Source: Candidatus Bipolaricaulota bacterium
Lineage (GTDB): Bacteria; Bipolaricaulota; Bipolaricaulia; RBG-16-55-9
Direction of reading: 5' to 3'
Length of the DNA stretch: 19,110 nucleotides
Assembly (NCBI GenBank): GCA_018609825.1
Contig: JAHEOA010000191.1
Location: 1-19,110 of the forward strand
The position numbers were made by a program, and so were the translations under genes. Within the stretch, counting starts at the first letter, position 1; the number at the start of each line of letters is the position of its first letter. The notes under the pieces were generated by a model, which was given only the letters and a program-made list of their open reading frames with translations, had not been told where the DNA came from and searched no databases. Positions 1 through 6,813 of this stretch are shown piece by piece.

Positions 1-991
1 CCTCGTGAGCGTCCGGGTCAAAGTCTGGAGCGATCACGACCTCGAAGAACCGTTCAACGATGCGTTCGGCCGTCGCCCGATCCACGTTCCGATTCAGCCC
101 GATAATGCCGCCGAACGCCGACAGCGAGTCAGCTTGATAGGCCCGCTCAAACGCCTCGTTTAGAGTCTCATGCACAGCCGCTCCGCACGGACTCGTGTGC
201 TTGATGACGACGGCGGCGGGTTCTTCAAACTCCGATACGGCCTTGAGCGCCGCGTCGGTGTCCAGGACGTTGACGTAGGAGAGCTTTTTCCCCTGGAGTT
301 GATGGATCGCTTGTGGTCCGTAGAGTGCGCCCGCTTGATGCGGATTCTCTCCATAGCGCAGTTCCAGTTGGCGCGGTTCGCCGATGGCCAGTGATTCGGG
401 GAAGGTCTCGCCCGAGCGGATCCAGTTCGCAATCCCGACGTTGTACCGGGTGACGTGGTCGAACGCCTTGGCGGCCAAGCGTCGCGACGCGGCCTCGTCC
501 ATGCCGCCCAAGGCGTCAATGTCGTCGGCGACGCTCGGGTAATCGTCGGGATCCACGACGATTCCCGTGGATGAAAAGTTTTTGGCGGCGGCGCGGACGA
601 GCGCCTCGCCGCCGATGTCCACCCATTCCATGGCGTCTTCATCCGACGTGTGCTCATGGACTTGAGCCTCAAACGGATAGAGGTTGACGACGACGAGGTC
701 GATCGGCTCGATGCCGGTCTCGGCCAGTTCATCCATCTGTTCCGGATCATCCCGCCGAGCGAGAACCGCGGCGTGGACGTGGGGATGGAGCGTCTTGACC
801 CGACCGCCGAGCAGCTTTTCAAATCCGGTGATCTCAGACAGATCGATCGCAGTCAGTCCGGACTCGCGCAGGGTTCGTGCCGTGCCCCCCGAGGCGATCA
901 GCTGCACGCCGCGACGGGCCAAGGCGGATGCGAAATCGACCAGCCCCGTCTTGTCCGAAACGCTCAGTAGGGCTCGCCGTATCTCAATCAT
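1..991 (-). CDS. purH: Bifunctional AICAR formyltransferase / IMP cyclohydrolase (PurH), C-terminus cut by window edge
   Basis: PurH catalyses the last two steps of de novo purine synthesis: formyl transfer to AICAR, then ring closure to IMP. The frame gives 330 complete codons before the left edge; family members are usually 500-600 residues, so roughly the last third is missing. Visible are the N-terminal cyclohydrolase (MGS-like) domain with RRALLSVSDKTG (5-16), ASGGTARTL (33-41) and GGRVKTLHPHVHAA, and the start of the transferase domain with RYGENPHQ (about 212-219) and IKHTSPCG, whose K264-H265 match the conserved Lys-His of the formyltransferase site. AFGGIIGLN follows. The ATG at 991 lies inside the end of hyuB (8 bp overlap); an in-frame ATG at 1003 is an alternative with a less favourable Shine-Dalgarno distance. 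The overlap implies expression with hyuB and no dedicated proximal promoter, unusual for purH. Confidence 0.97.
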   Translation of the reverse strand, partial: MIEIRRALLSVSDKTGLVDFASALARRGVQLIASGGTARTLRESGLTAIDLSEITGFEKLLGGRVKTLHPHVHAAVLARRDDPEQMDELAETGIEPIDLVVVNLYPFEAQVHEHTSDEDAMEWVDIGGEALVRAAAKNFSSTGIVVDPDDYPSVADDIDALGGMDEAASRRLAAKAFDHVTRYNVGIANWIRSGETFPESLAIGEPRQLELRYGENPHQAGALYGPQAIHQLQGKKLSYVNVLDTDAALKAVSEFEEPAAVVIKHTSPCGAAVHETLNEAFERAYQADSLSAFGGIIGLNRNVDRATAERIVERFFEVVIAPDFDPDAHE

Positions 992-2570
992 GCGCGTTTC
1001 CATCCTCTGACCTGTATCCGCCGCCGCCCGGCGTGCGGATGCTGATCACGTCACCCGTTTGGAGTTGGCGGCTTCCCTTCGAAGGAAAGGGCGTCTCCTC
1101 GTCACCGAGGATCAATATGTCTTCACCAGGACGTCCCGGTCCGCCGCCCTTCAGCCCGTAGGGTTGTGATCGACGACGGTCGGCCAACAGCGAGACCGTC
1201 ATCGGCACCAGCGCGCGAACGTCGCGACGCAGGCCATGGCCGCCGCGATGTCGGCCTTCTCCGCCGCTGTCGTCGCGGATTTCGTAGCGGTCGACCCGAA
1301 CGGGATAGCTGGACTCGATGACCTCGATCGGGGTATTGAGGGTGTTCGTCATGTGCGAGTGCGTGGCATCGGGGCCGTCGCCATGGGCGCTCGCTCCAAC
1401 GCCGCCGGCGATCGTCTCGTAGAACGTGAACGGCTCGCCCGTCTCCGGGTTGACGCCGCCAAATGTGAAATTGTTCATCGTCCCCTGGCTGGCCGCCATG
1501 GCCCGTTCGGGCACGGCTTCCGCCAGGGCTCGGATCAGGACGTCGACGATCCGTTGGGACGTCTCCAGGTTGCCGCCCACTACGGCCGCGGGCGGCTCGG
1601 CGTGGACCAACGATCGCGCGGGGGTCCGGATCTCGATCGGGCGGTAACATCCATCATTGGGCGGAATCGTCGGATCCGTCACACAACGCAGCGTGTAGTA
1701 GACGGCCGAGGCGGTCACCGCAAACGGGGCGTTCAGGGGGCCGTCCGTTTGGGCTGCCGTGCCCGCGAAGTCAACCCTCAGTTGGCCGCCGTCGATCGTG
1801 ACGGTCGCACGGATCGCGAGATCCGGATGACCATGCCCGTCGTCGTCCAAGACGTCCTCTGCCGTGTAGCGGCCGTCGGGCAAGCGTTCGATCTCGGTTC
1901 GCATGCGGCGCTGAGCGTAAGCATTCAGTTCCGCCATCGCGTCCGTCAGCGTCGCCCAATGGAAACGATCCACGAGGGCTTCCACGCGCTGTCGGGCCGT
2001 CTCGTTGGCAGCGTACTGGGCACGAAGGTCACCTTCCCGTTCCCGGGGCGTGCGGACGTTGGCCAGGAATAGCGCCAGGGCCTCGTAATTCAGCTGGCCC
2101 CGTCTCCATAGCTTGATCGGCGGCATCCGGAAACCCTCTTGGTAGATCTCGGTCGCATCGCCCGCGACGCTTCCGGGCTGCATTCCGCCCACGTCGGCGT
2201 GATGGGCCCGGTTGGCGGCGCAGGCTTGCAGGGTTCCCTGGTCGTCGAACAGCGGCGTCACGAGCGTCAGATCGGGCAGATGCGCCCCGCCGTGGAAGGG
2301 ATCGTTCACGGCCACGCCGTCGCCCGGCTCGAAGGCTTTGACGGCGTCGATGGCCGCCGCCACGGAGAACGGCATCGCGCCGAGGTGGACGGGGATGCTT
2401 TCCGACTGGACGAGCATGCGGCCGTCGGCATCAAAGAGCGCCGTGGAGCAGTCGTGGCGCTCGCGGATGTTGGGACTGAGCCCCGTCCGAATCAGCGCCG
2501 CCAGCATCTCCTCCGCCACGCCCGTCAGCGCGTGGCGAAGAACCTCCAGTTGGACCGGGTCGAGGCTCAT
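984..2570 (-). CDS. hyuB: Hydantoinase B / oxoprolinase family subunit (HyuB-like)
   Basis: 528-residue protein of the hydantoinase B/oxoprolinase family (HyuB, C-terminal half of 5-oxoprolinase, acetone carboxylase alpha subunit). With a HyuA partner such enzymes use ATP to open or carboxylate lactams, hydantoins or ketones in the cytoplasm. The N-terminus LDPVQLEVLRHAL followed by SPNIRERHD and ALFDADGRMLVQ is typical, as are NDPFHGGAHLPD (89-100), RAHHADVGG (121-129), NLETSQRIVD (334-343), THSHMTNTLNTPIE (403-416) and the C-terminal TPGGGGY. Length is normal for a free-standing HyuB. The start overlaps the stop of the propeller gene by ATGA (2567-2570), so translation is probably coupled, and the end overlaps purH. 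Its partner hyuA is not adjacent but three genes upstream. The substrate cannot be read from sequence; N-methylhydantoinase, 5-oxoprolinase and acetone carboxylase roles are all possible. Confidence 0.95.
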   Translation of the reverse strand: MSLDPVQLEVLRHALTGVAEEMLAALIRTGLSPNIRERHDCSTALFDADGRMLVQSESIPVHLGAMPFSVAAAIDAVKAFEPGDGVAVNDPFHGGAHLPDLTLVTPLFDDQGTLQACAANRAHHADVGGMQPGSVAGDATEIYQEGFRMPPIKLWRRGQLNYEALALFLANVRTPREREGDLRAQYAANETARQRVEALVDRFHWATLTDAMAELNAYAQRRMRTEIERLPDGRYTAEDVLDDDGHGHPDLAIRATVTIDGGQLRVDFAGTAAQTDGPLNAPFAVTASAVYYTLRCVTDPTIPPNDGCYRPIEIRTPARSLVHAEPPAAVVGGNLETSQRIVDVLIRALAEAVPERAMAASQGTMNNFTFGGVNPETGEPFTFYETIAGGVGASAHGDGPDATHSHMTNTLNTPIEVIESSYPVRVDRYEIRDDSGGEGRHRGGHGLRRDVRALVPMTVSLLADRRRSQPYGLKGGGPGRPGEDILILGDEETPFPSKGSRQLQTGDVISIRTPGGGGYRSEDGNAHD

Positions 2571-3934
2571 CTGCCGTCGAAGGCGTAGACGAGGCTGTTG
2601 CTGGCGCCGACCACCAGTTCGATCTCGCCGTCGTTGTCGATGTCGGCCAACGCGGGCGAGGAGAAGATGATCGGCTGCAAGCCCGTGCCGGCCGTGGAGA
2701 ACGTCCAGTCGACGTTCAGGGTTCGTCGGCCTTCGATGGCCTTCAGCACATAGAGCGTGAAGTCATGCGAGCCGACGACGATCTCCAACTGGCCGTCGCC
2801 GTCGATGTCGCCCAGCGATGGGGACGATTCGATCTTGTTGTCGGCCTGGTGCGTGTACTTGACTTGCGCGTTCCCTTGGCCGTCCCCGGTTCCGCTGAAG
2901 ACGTAGAGCGTCCCCTTGTTGGTGCCCAAGACGACCTCGGTTTCGCCGTCGTTGTCGACGTCGCCCAAGGCGGGGGACGAGATGATCCGTTCTTCCCCGT
3001 CCTCATCCGTCACTTGGAAGAACCACTTCGGTTGGCCATTTCGACCGCGCAGCGCATAGACGCCCTTCTGACCCGGTGATGTGACCTGACCGAACCCGAA
3101 GACGACTTCGGCCTCGCCGTCGCCGTCGATATCGCCGATGGCGGGAGACGACTCGATGCCGTTGTCCGTGCGGAAGCGCCACTTCGCCTGACCTGATGCC
3201 CCATCCAACGCGTAGACGAGGTTGTCGTAGGAGCCGATGACGACCTCCGGTCGGCCGTCGCCGTCGATATCGCCCACGGACGGCGAGGAGAACGTGCTCG
3301 TCTGCAGCGGGAAGACCCACTTGCGGCGCTGGCGGCGGGCATCGAGCGCATAGACTTGGTTGGACGCGACCACGATCTCGGGCTGCCCGTCCCCGTCGAC
3401 ATCCGCGATGACCGGCGAGGACCGGACGCGATTGAGCGTCTTGAATCGCCACTTGGTCTGCCCCGTTGCGCCATCGAGGACGTAGAGGTGACGGTCGTCC
3501 GACCCAATGGCGACCTCAACCTGGCCGTCGCCATCGACGTCGCCCAAGGCGGGCGAGGACCAGACCAGATCCCCCGCCTTGATGCGCCACTTAGGGGTTC
3601 GGGTCAAGCCGCTGGAGGCGCCGTCCACCGCGTAGACGAACCCGCGGAAGTCGCCGAAGACGACTTCGGGCATGCCGTCGCCGTCGACATCGCCCACGGC
3701 CGGGGACGACTCCACGTCGGATTCCGCTCCGAAGCGCCACTTCTGCTGCGGTCCTTGGATACGTCCCTGCTTGGGAGTGAACCCGGTTCGGGGCAGGCCG
3801 CGTCGGAACATGGGCCAACTCAAGTCGGGATCGCTCTGCGCGGCGGCGGCCTGCTTGGCGGGCCATGCGCTCGCGCTCAGCGCGATCGCCAGGGACGCGC
3901 CGGTTCGTCTTAGAAAGCCACGTCGCGTGATCAT
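2567..3934 (-). CDS. Tat-exported FG-GAP/VCBS eight-repeat beta-propeller protein
   Basis: 455-residue secreted protein of unknown role. The N-terminus carries a twin-arginine signal: TRRGFLRR (3-10), a hydrophobic stretch at about 14-25 and an Ala-rich likely cleavage region near 27-32. It then has WPMFRRGLPRTGFTP (40-54), a lead-in also seen in PQQ-like propellers, and eight repeats beginning SSP at 76, 126, 172, 216, 262, 319, 370 and 425. Each has SSPxxxD[VI]D[GN]DGxxE followed by hydrophobic strands and usually YALDG and a KWRF-like strand. The DxDxDG..E loops match calcium-binding loops of FG-GAP/VCBS repeats, so an eight-bladed calcium-stabilised propeller is likely. No PQQ-binding enzyme domain or membrane anchor follows. 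The start at 3934 has AAGGAG upstream at good spacing. The stop overlaps hyuB by ATGA, unexpected for an exported protein beside a cytoplasmic enzyme. Ligand, partner and cell surface attachment are unknown. Confidence 0.93.
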   Translation of the reverse strand: MITRRGFLRRTGASLAIALSASAWPAKQAAAAQSDPDLSWPMFRRGLPRTGFTPKQGRIQGPQQKWRFGAESDVESSPAVGDVDGDGMPEVVFGDFRGFVYAVDGASSGLTRTPKWRIKAGDLVWSSPALGDVDGDGQVEVAIGSDDRHLYVLDGATGQTKWRFKTLNRVRSSPVIADVDGDGQPEIVVASNQVYALDARRQRRKWVFPLQTSTFSSPSVGDIDGDGRPEVVIGSYDNLVYALDGASGQAKWRFRTDNGIESSPAIGDIDGDGEAEVVFGFGQVTSPGQKGVYALRGRNGQPKWFFQVTDEDGEERIISSPALGDVDNDGETEVVLGTNKGTLYVFSGTGDGQGNAQVKYTHQADNKIESSPSLGDIDGDGQLEIVVGSHDFTLYVLKAIEGRRTLNVDWTFSTAGTGLQPIIFSSPALADIDNDGEIELVVGASNSLVYAFDGR

Positions 3935-3972
3935 CCATTCGCTCCTTGTGCCATTTGCACGGCGTTTCCATC

Positions 3973-4001
3973 ATCGTAGCGTCTCCCGCACGGGATTTCG
4001 A
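3973..4001 (-). promoter_or_regulatory. Candidate promoter for the propeller-hyuB-purH segment, with an inverted repeat in its spacer
   Basis: On the minus strand TCGAAA (4001-3996) and TACGAT (3978-3973) are separated by 17 bp; each matches the sigma70 consensus at 4 of 6 positions. The spacer contains an inverted repeat of TCCCG and CGGGA arms with two bases between (3984-3995), a possible operator. It lies in the 75-bp gap after the MazG-like gene, about 32 bp upstream of the propeller start. This is a pattern match only and could be chance. Confidence 0.3.
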
Positions 4002-4009
4002 GCCCCCGT

Positions 4010-4327
4010 TCAGCTCGGGGCGGACCGGACCTCGTCCAGGATGAGGCGCTCCTCGAAGGCCCCCCTCTCGCGAGCTTTCTGGGCCCGCATCTCGTCCAAC
4101 TCCGCCCAGCCGACGCCGTTCAGCTGGCCCAGAGTGCGGATGGCTTCCAGAAGATCGGCCAGTTCCTCGATCTCGCCCGATTCGGCGAACTCCGCCAGCT
4201 CCTCCCGGAGCTTTTCCAACAGTTTGTTCCCGTACTCATCGTCATCGGCCTGATGCGTGATCGGAACCTCGCCGACCTCGCGGATGATGCCGGGCACCAG
4301 GTCGCGCACGAGCTTCCCGTATGTCAT
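4010..4327 (-). CDS. MazG-like / phosphoribosyl-ATP pyrophosphohydrolase-like protein (COG4997 type)
   Basis: 105-residue all-alpha NTP pyrophosphohydrolase-like protein of the small group beginning (Y)xKLVRDxxPxII. Visible are YGKLVRDLVPGIIREVG (3-19), the metal-binding EELAEF helix (42-47) and EELADLLEAI (54-63), together matching the ExxE...ExxD pattern of the MazG/HisE fold, and a C-terminal KARERGAFEERLIL (84-97) typical of this group. Members are thought to be house-cleaning enzymes that hydrolyse non-canonical or unwanted nucleoside triphosphates; the substrate here is unknown. It is not a typical HisE. The ATG at 4327 has a GGGAGG/AGGGA stretch upstream. It lies 131 bp after the CHY zinc-finger gene, the widest gap in this run. 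In that gap GGCTTGC (4358-4364) can pair with either GCAAGC (4379-4384) or CAAGCC (4388-4393), so a leader structure is possible. It is followed after 75 bp by the propeller gene. Confidence 0.88.
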   Translation of the reverse strand: MTYGKLVRDLVPGIIREVGEVPITHQADDDEYGNKLLEKLREELAEFAESGEIEELADLLEAIRTLGQLNGVGWAELDEMRAQKARERGAFEERLILDEVRSAPS

Positions 4328-4458
4328 GTCGATCCCTGGCCTCCCACGTTCAAAGTTGGCTTGCGGACGCCTTTATCGGCAAGCGCACAAGCCCTGTGCT
4401 CACATTGCACGAGCGGAGCCAACGTCGCGCAAATCGCTGGACCATACGACGACGGTGC

Positions 4459-4776
4459 TCAAGAGACCTCGAAATAGCGATGTCGGTGCGCTCGACAGTC
4501 GGGATTGAACGCAGCGTCACACTGGGGACAGCGATTGTCGCAGTCCAGATAGGCTCGAATCGTCAGCTCGGTTCCGCAGCGGCCGCAAAGCACGGCATAC
4601 CGATCGATGTCGTCGCTCGACCAGACCTCGGCAGGATGATCGACGGTCTCGGCGTGACAGCGATGACAGGGAAAGTATTCACCGCAGCACTTGAACTTGA
4701 TCGCCACGATGTCGCGTGGACTGTCGTAGTGGATGCAGCGGGTCTCGTCGTCGATCGGCTGGCCCGGGGTTCTCAT
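4459..4776 (-). CDS. CHY zinc-finger protein
   Basis: 105-residue cysteine- and histidine-rich cytoplasmic protein of the CHY zinc-finger family. Ligand-type residues occur in the expected order: C14-x-H16-Y17, C30/C31, C37-H38-xx pattern CHRCH (37-41), H47, a CGRC pair (64-67), C79, CPQC (83-86), C94 and H97/H99, enough for about three zinc sites. Family members occur as single-domain bacterial proteins and fused to RING domains in eukaryotes (RCHY1/Pirh2); the bacterial role is not settled. I chose the ATG at 4776 because it overlaps the hyuA stop by ATGA (4773-4776) and leaves a short leader before the first conserved Cys; in-frame starts further upstream (to 4824) lie wholly inside hyuA. 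The overlap points to coupled translation with HyuA. A role as zinc carrier, redox sensor or assembly factor for the hydantoinase is only inference. Confidence 0.9.
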   Translation of the reverse strand: MRTPGQPIDDETRCIHYDSPRDIVAIKFKCCGEYFPCHRCHAETVDHPAEVWSSDDIDRYAVLCGRCGTELTIRAYLDCDNRCPQCDAAFNPDCRAHRHRYFEVS

Positions 4777-6770
4777 CCCGTCTCCAAGATGACGTTCCCC
4801 CATCGATCGGTTCGCCCCCGCCAATGCGGCGGCACCACGATCGTCGATTCCGGGCCCTCGATCACGGCCGGCCCGCCCATCTTCCGATTTCGTGCCAGAT
4901 CCGCTCGCTCCCAGACGTCGGCGTCACAGCGGCCGTGGCCGGCGAAGTGGACCCCGCGTTTCTGGGGCTCGGCCGCAGATGCGGACGCTGAGGACTCCGC
5001 GAGCGTCGGTCGCTGCCGCGTCGCGATGGAGGTGAGTCGCAGCGTCACCCACTCCGTCGGGTGGTCGTCCATGGCGTATCCGTAGCGGCCGCGATGCGTT
5101 CGATGGAATCGGGCGCTTACGTCCCGGATTGCCTGCTCGGTGACGGCCGGAAGGTCCAGCTCGAGCGAATAGGCTTGGCCCTGATATCGCATCTCCACGG
5201 AGCGTTGATGCTCGATCCTCGCCGCCTGTAGCTCGCGCTCCGCATCCGCTTGAAGGCGGTCGAACCGCTGGCGGACCTCGCGTGGATCGACCTGATCCGA
5301 GGGTTGGACCATCGACTGCGCACGGTCCTGGCGCTCGTCGGTGGCCAGCATCCCGAGCGCTGAGAGGACGCCGGCAGCCGTCGGGACGAGCACCGTTCCC
5401 ACCCCGAGGCTTGCGGCCAGCGACGGGGCATGGAGCGGCCCGGCGCCGCCGAAAGCCAGCAGTGCGAAGTCACGCGGGTCGTGGCCCCGCTCGACGGTCA
5501 CGACCCGGATCGCCCGCTCCATGTGGGCGTCGGCGATCTTCAATATGCCGAGAGCCGCCTCCTCCACGCTCATCGTCAGCGGATGGGCCACTCCGGTCTC
5601 AATCGCACGTCGGGCGCGCTCAAGGTCGAGCCCTCGTCCGCCCAACGGGCGCTCCGGATCGAAGCCCCCCAAGACGAGATGGGCGTCGGTGACCGTCGGT
5701 TCGTCGCCCGTGCCGAACGCGGCCGGTCCCGGATCGGCGCCCGCGCTGTGGGGCCCGACGCGCAGGGCCTTACCTGCGTCGATCCAGGCCACACTGCCCC
5801 CGCCCGCACCGACCGTGTGGACGTCGACCATCGGAGCACGCACCTCGTAGCCGCCGACGCGCGTCTCGGTCCGTTGCTGCGGTCGGCCGTTCTCGATCAG
5901 CGCGACGTCGCAGCTCGTCCCGCCCATGTCAAGCGTGATGACGTGGGAAAACCCGGCCAATGTGCCGATGTATTGCGCGCCGGCCACGCCGCCTGCCGGG
6001 CCCGATAGCAACAGACGCTCGGGGTGCCGGGCAGCAACGCTCGACTCGGCGAGACCGCCGTTCGACTGCATGATGGTCAAGGGCGCGCGGACGCCGTCAG
6101 CCTCCAACTGACTCGATAGACGTTCGAGGTAGGTGCCGACGATCGGGCGCAGCGCCGCGCTCACGACGGTCGTGGAGGTTCGTTCGTATTCGCGGTACTC
6201 GGGCAGAACGTCCGAGGAGATCACGACCGGCATCGACAGTTCGTCCTCCAGGCGATTGCGCACCTGTTGTTCATGCGTCGGGTTCAGGTAGGAGAAGAGA
6301 AAGCAGACGGCCACGGCGTCGACGTCGCACAGCTCGGAGATCAACTTGGCAAGCTCGCGCTCATCCAGGGACTGCAGGACGTTGCCCTGGGCATCGACGC
6401 GCTCGGTCAGGTCATAGCGGCGCTCGCGCGGGGCCATCGGCGCTGGGCGCCCCACGCGCCAGTCGTACAGCCTCGGGCGATTTTGGCGGCCGATGGCGAG
6501 GACGTCGCGGAACCCACGGGTGGTGATCAAGGCCGTCTTCGCCCAGCGGCCCTCGAGGAGCGCGTTCGTGGCGGCCGTCGTGCCGTGGACGAGCCGATCA
6601 ACCTCGTCGAGGTCAAAGCCGGCTTGAGCGGCAAGGGCTTCCAGGCCCTGCAGCACGCCGCGATCGGGGGGATGCTCCGTCGGGACTTTGCGCAGCGTCA
6701 GCTCGCCCGCGTGCAGGGCCACCAGATCGGTAAACGTGCCGCCCACGTCAACGCCGATGGCTAAGGTCAT
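4773..6770 (-). CDS. hyuA: Hydantoinase A / oxoprolinase family subunit (HyuA-like)
   Basis: 665-residue ATP-binding subunit of the hydantoinase/oxoprolinase family, of the ASKHA actin-like fold. The N-terminal phosphate-binding motif GVDVGGTFTD (6-15) and HGTTAATNALLEG (62-74) lie in the hydantoinase A N-domain; SGPAGGVAGA (256-265), LDMGGTSCDVALI (280-292), DVHTVGAGGGS (316-326) and GPHSAGADPGPA (339-350) lie in the main domain, followed by RAIRVVTVERGHDPRDF and AFGGAGPLH. A C-terminal beta-rich domain ends the protein. Length is normal. It phosphorylates or activates a cyclic amide or ketone substrate for the HyuB partner. It starts 43 bp after tex with only a weak Shine-Dalgarno sequence, and its stop overlaps the CHY zinc-finger start by ATGA. 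hyuB lies about 2.2 kb downstream. The exact substrate cannot be decided; motifs alone do not separate N-methylhydantoinase from 5-oxoprolinase or acetone carboxylase beta subunit. Confidence 0.95.
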   Translation of the reverse strand: MTLAIGVDVGGTFTDLVALHAGELTLRKVPTEHPPDRGVLQGLEALAAQAGFDLDEVDRLVHGTTAATNALLEGRWAKTALITTRGFRDVLAIGRQNRPRLYDWRVGRPAPMAPRERRYDLTERVDAQGNVLQSLDERELAKLISELCDVDAVAVCFLFSYLNPTHEQQVRNRLEDELSMPVVISSDVLPEYREYERTSTTVVSAALRPIVGTYLERLSSQLEADGVRAPLTIMQSNGGLAESSVAARHPERLLLSGPAGGVAGAQYIGTLAGFSHVITLDMGGTSCDVALIENGRPQQRTETRVGGYEVRAPMVDVHTVGAGGGSVAWIDAGKALRVGPHSAGADPGPAAFGTGDEPTVTDAHLVLGGFDPERPLGGRGLDLERARRAIETGVAHPLTMSVEEAALGILKIADAHMERAIRVVTVERGHDPRDFALLAFGGAGPLHAPSLAASLGVGTVLVPTAAGVLSALGMLATDERQDRAQSMVQPSDQVDPREVRQRFDRLQADAERELQAARIEHQRSVEMRYQGQAYSLELDLPAVTEQAIRDVSARFHRTHRGRYGYAMDDHPTEWVTLRLTSIATRQRPTLAESSASASAAEPQKRGVHFAGHGRCDADVWERADLARNRKMGGPAVIEGPESTIVVPPHWRGRTDRWGNVILETG

Positions 6771-6813
6771 GGCTCACGAAGGGTAGGGGATGCGGCTTGA
6801 GACGGCCAACGCG

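Noticed and set aside
2590..3740. Regular DNA repeats that might be a CRISPR array or satellite
   Set aside because: The period follows the coded propeller blades (about 44-57 codons), with sequence varying between copies. There are no identical repeats or uniform spacers.
4003..4021. Possible terminator with CCCCG/CGGGG arms at the end of the MazG-like gene
   Set aside because: The stem is only 5 bp, it overlaps the stop codon, and there is no T tract downstream on the minus strand.
4010..4327. Histidine biosynthesis enzyme HisE
   Set aside because: The N-terminal KLVRDxxP and C-terminal KARERGAFEE motifs belong to the COG4997-type house-cleaning group, and no other his gene is nearby.
984..6770. 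Acetone carboxylase operon (acxABC)
   Set aside because: No small gamma subunit gene (AcxC) is present and the two subunit genes are separated. The HyuB length (528) is also well below that of the acetone carboxylase alpha subunit.
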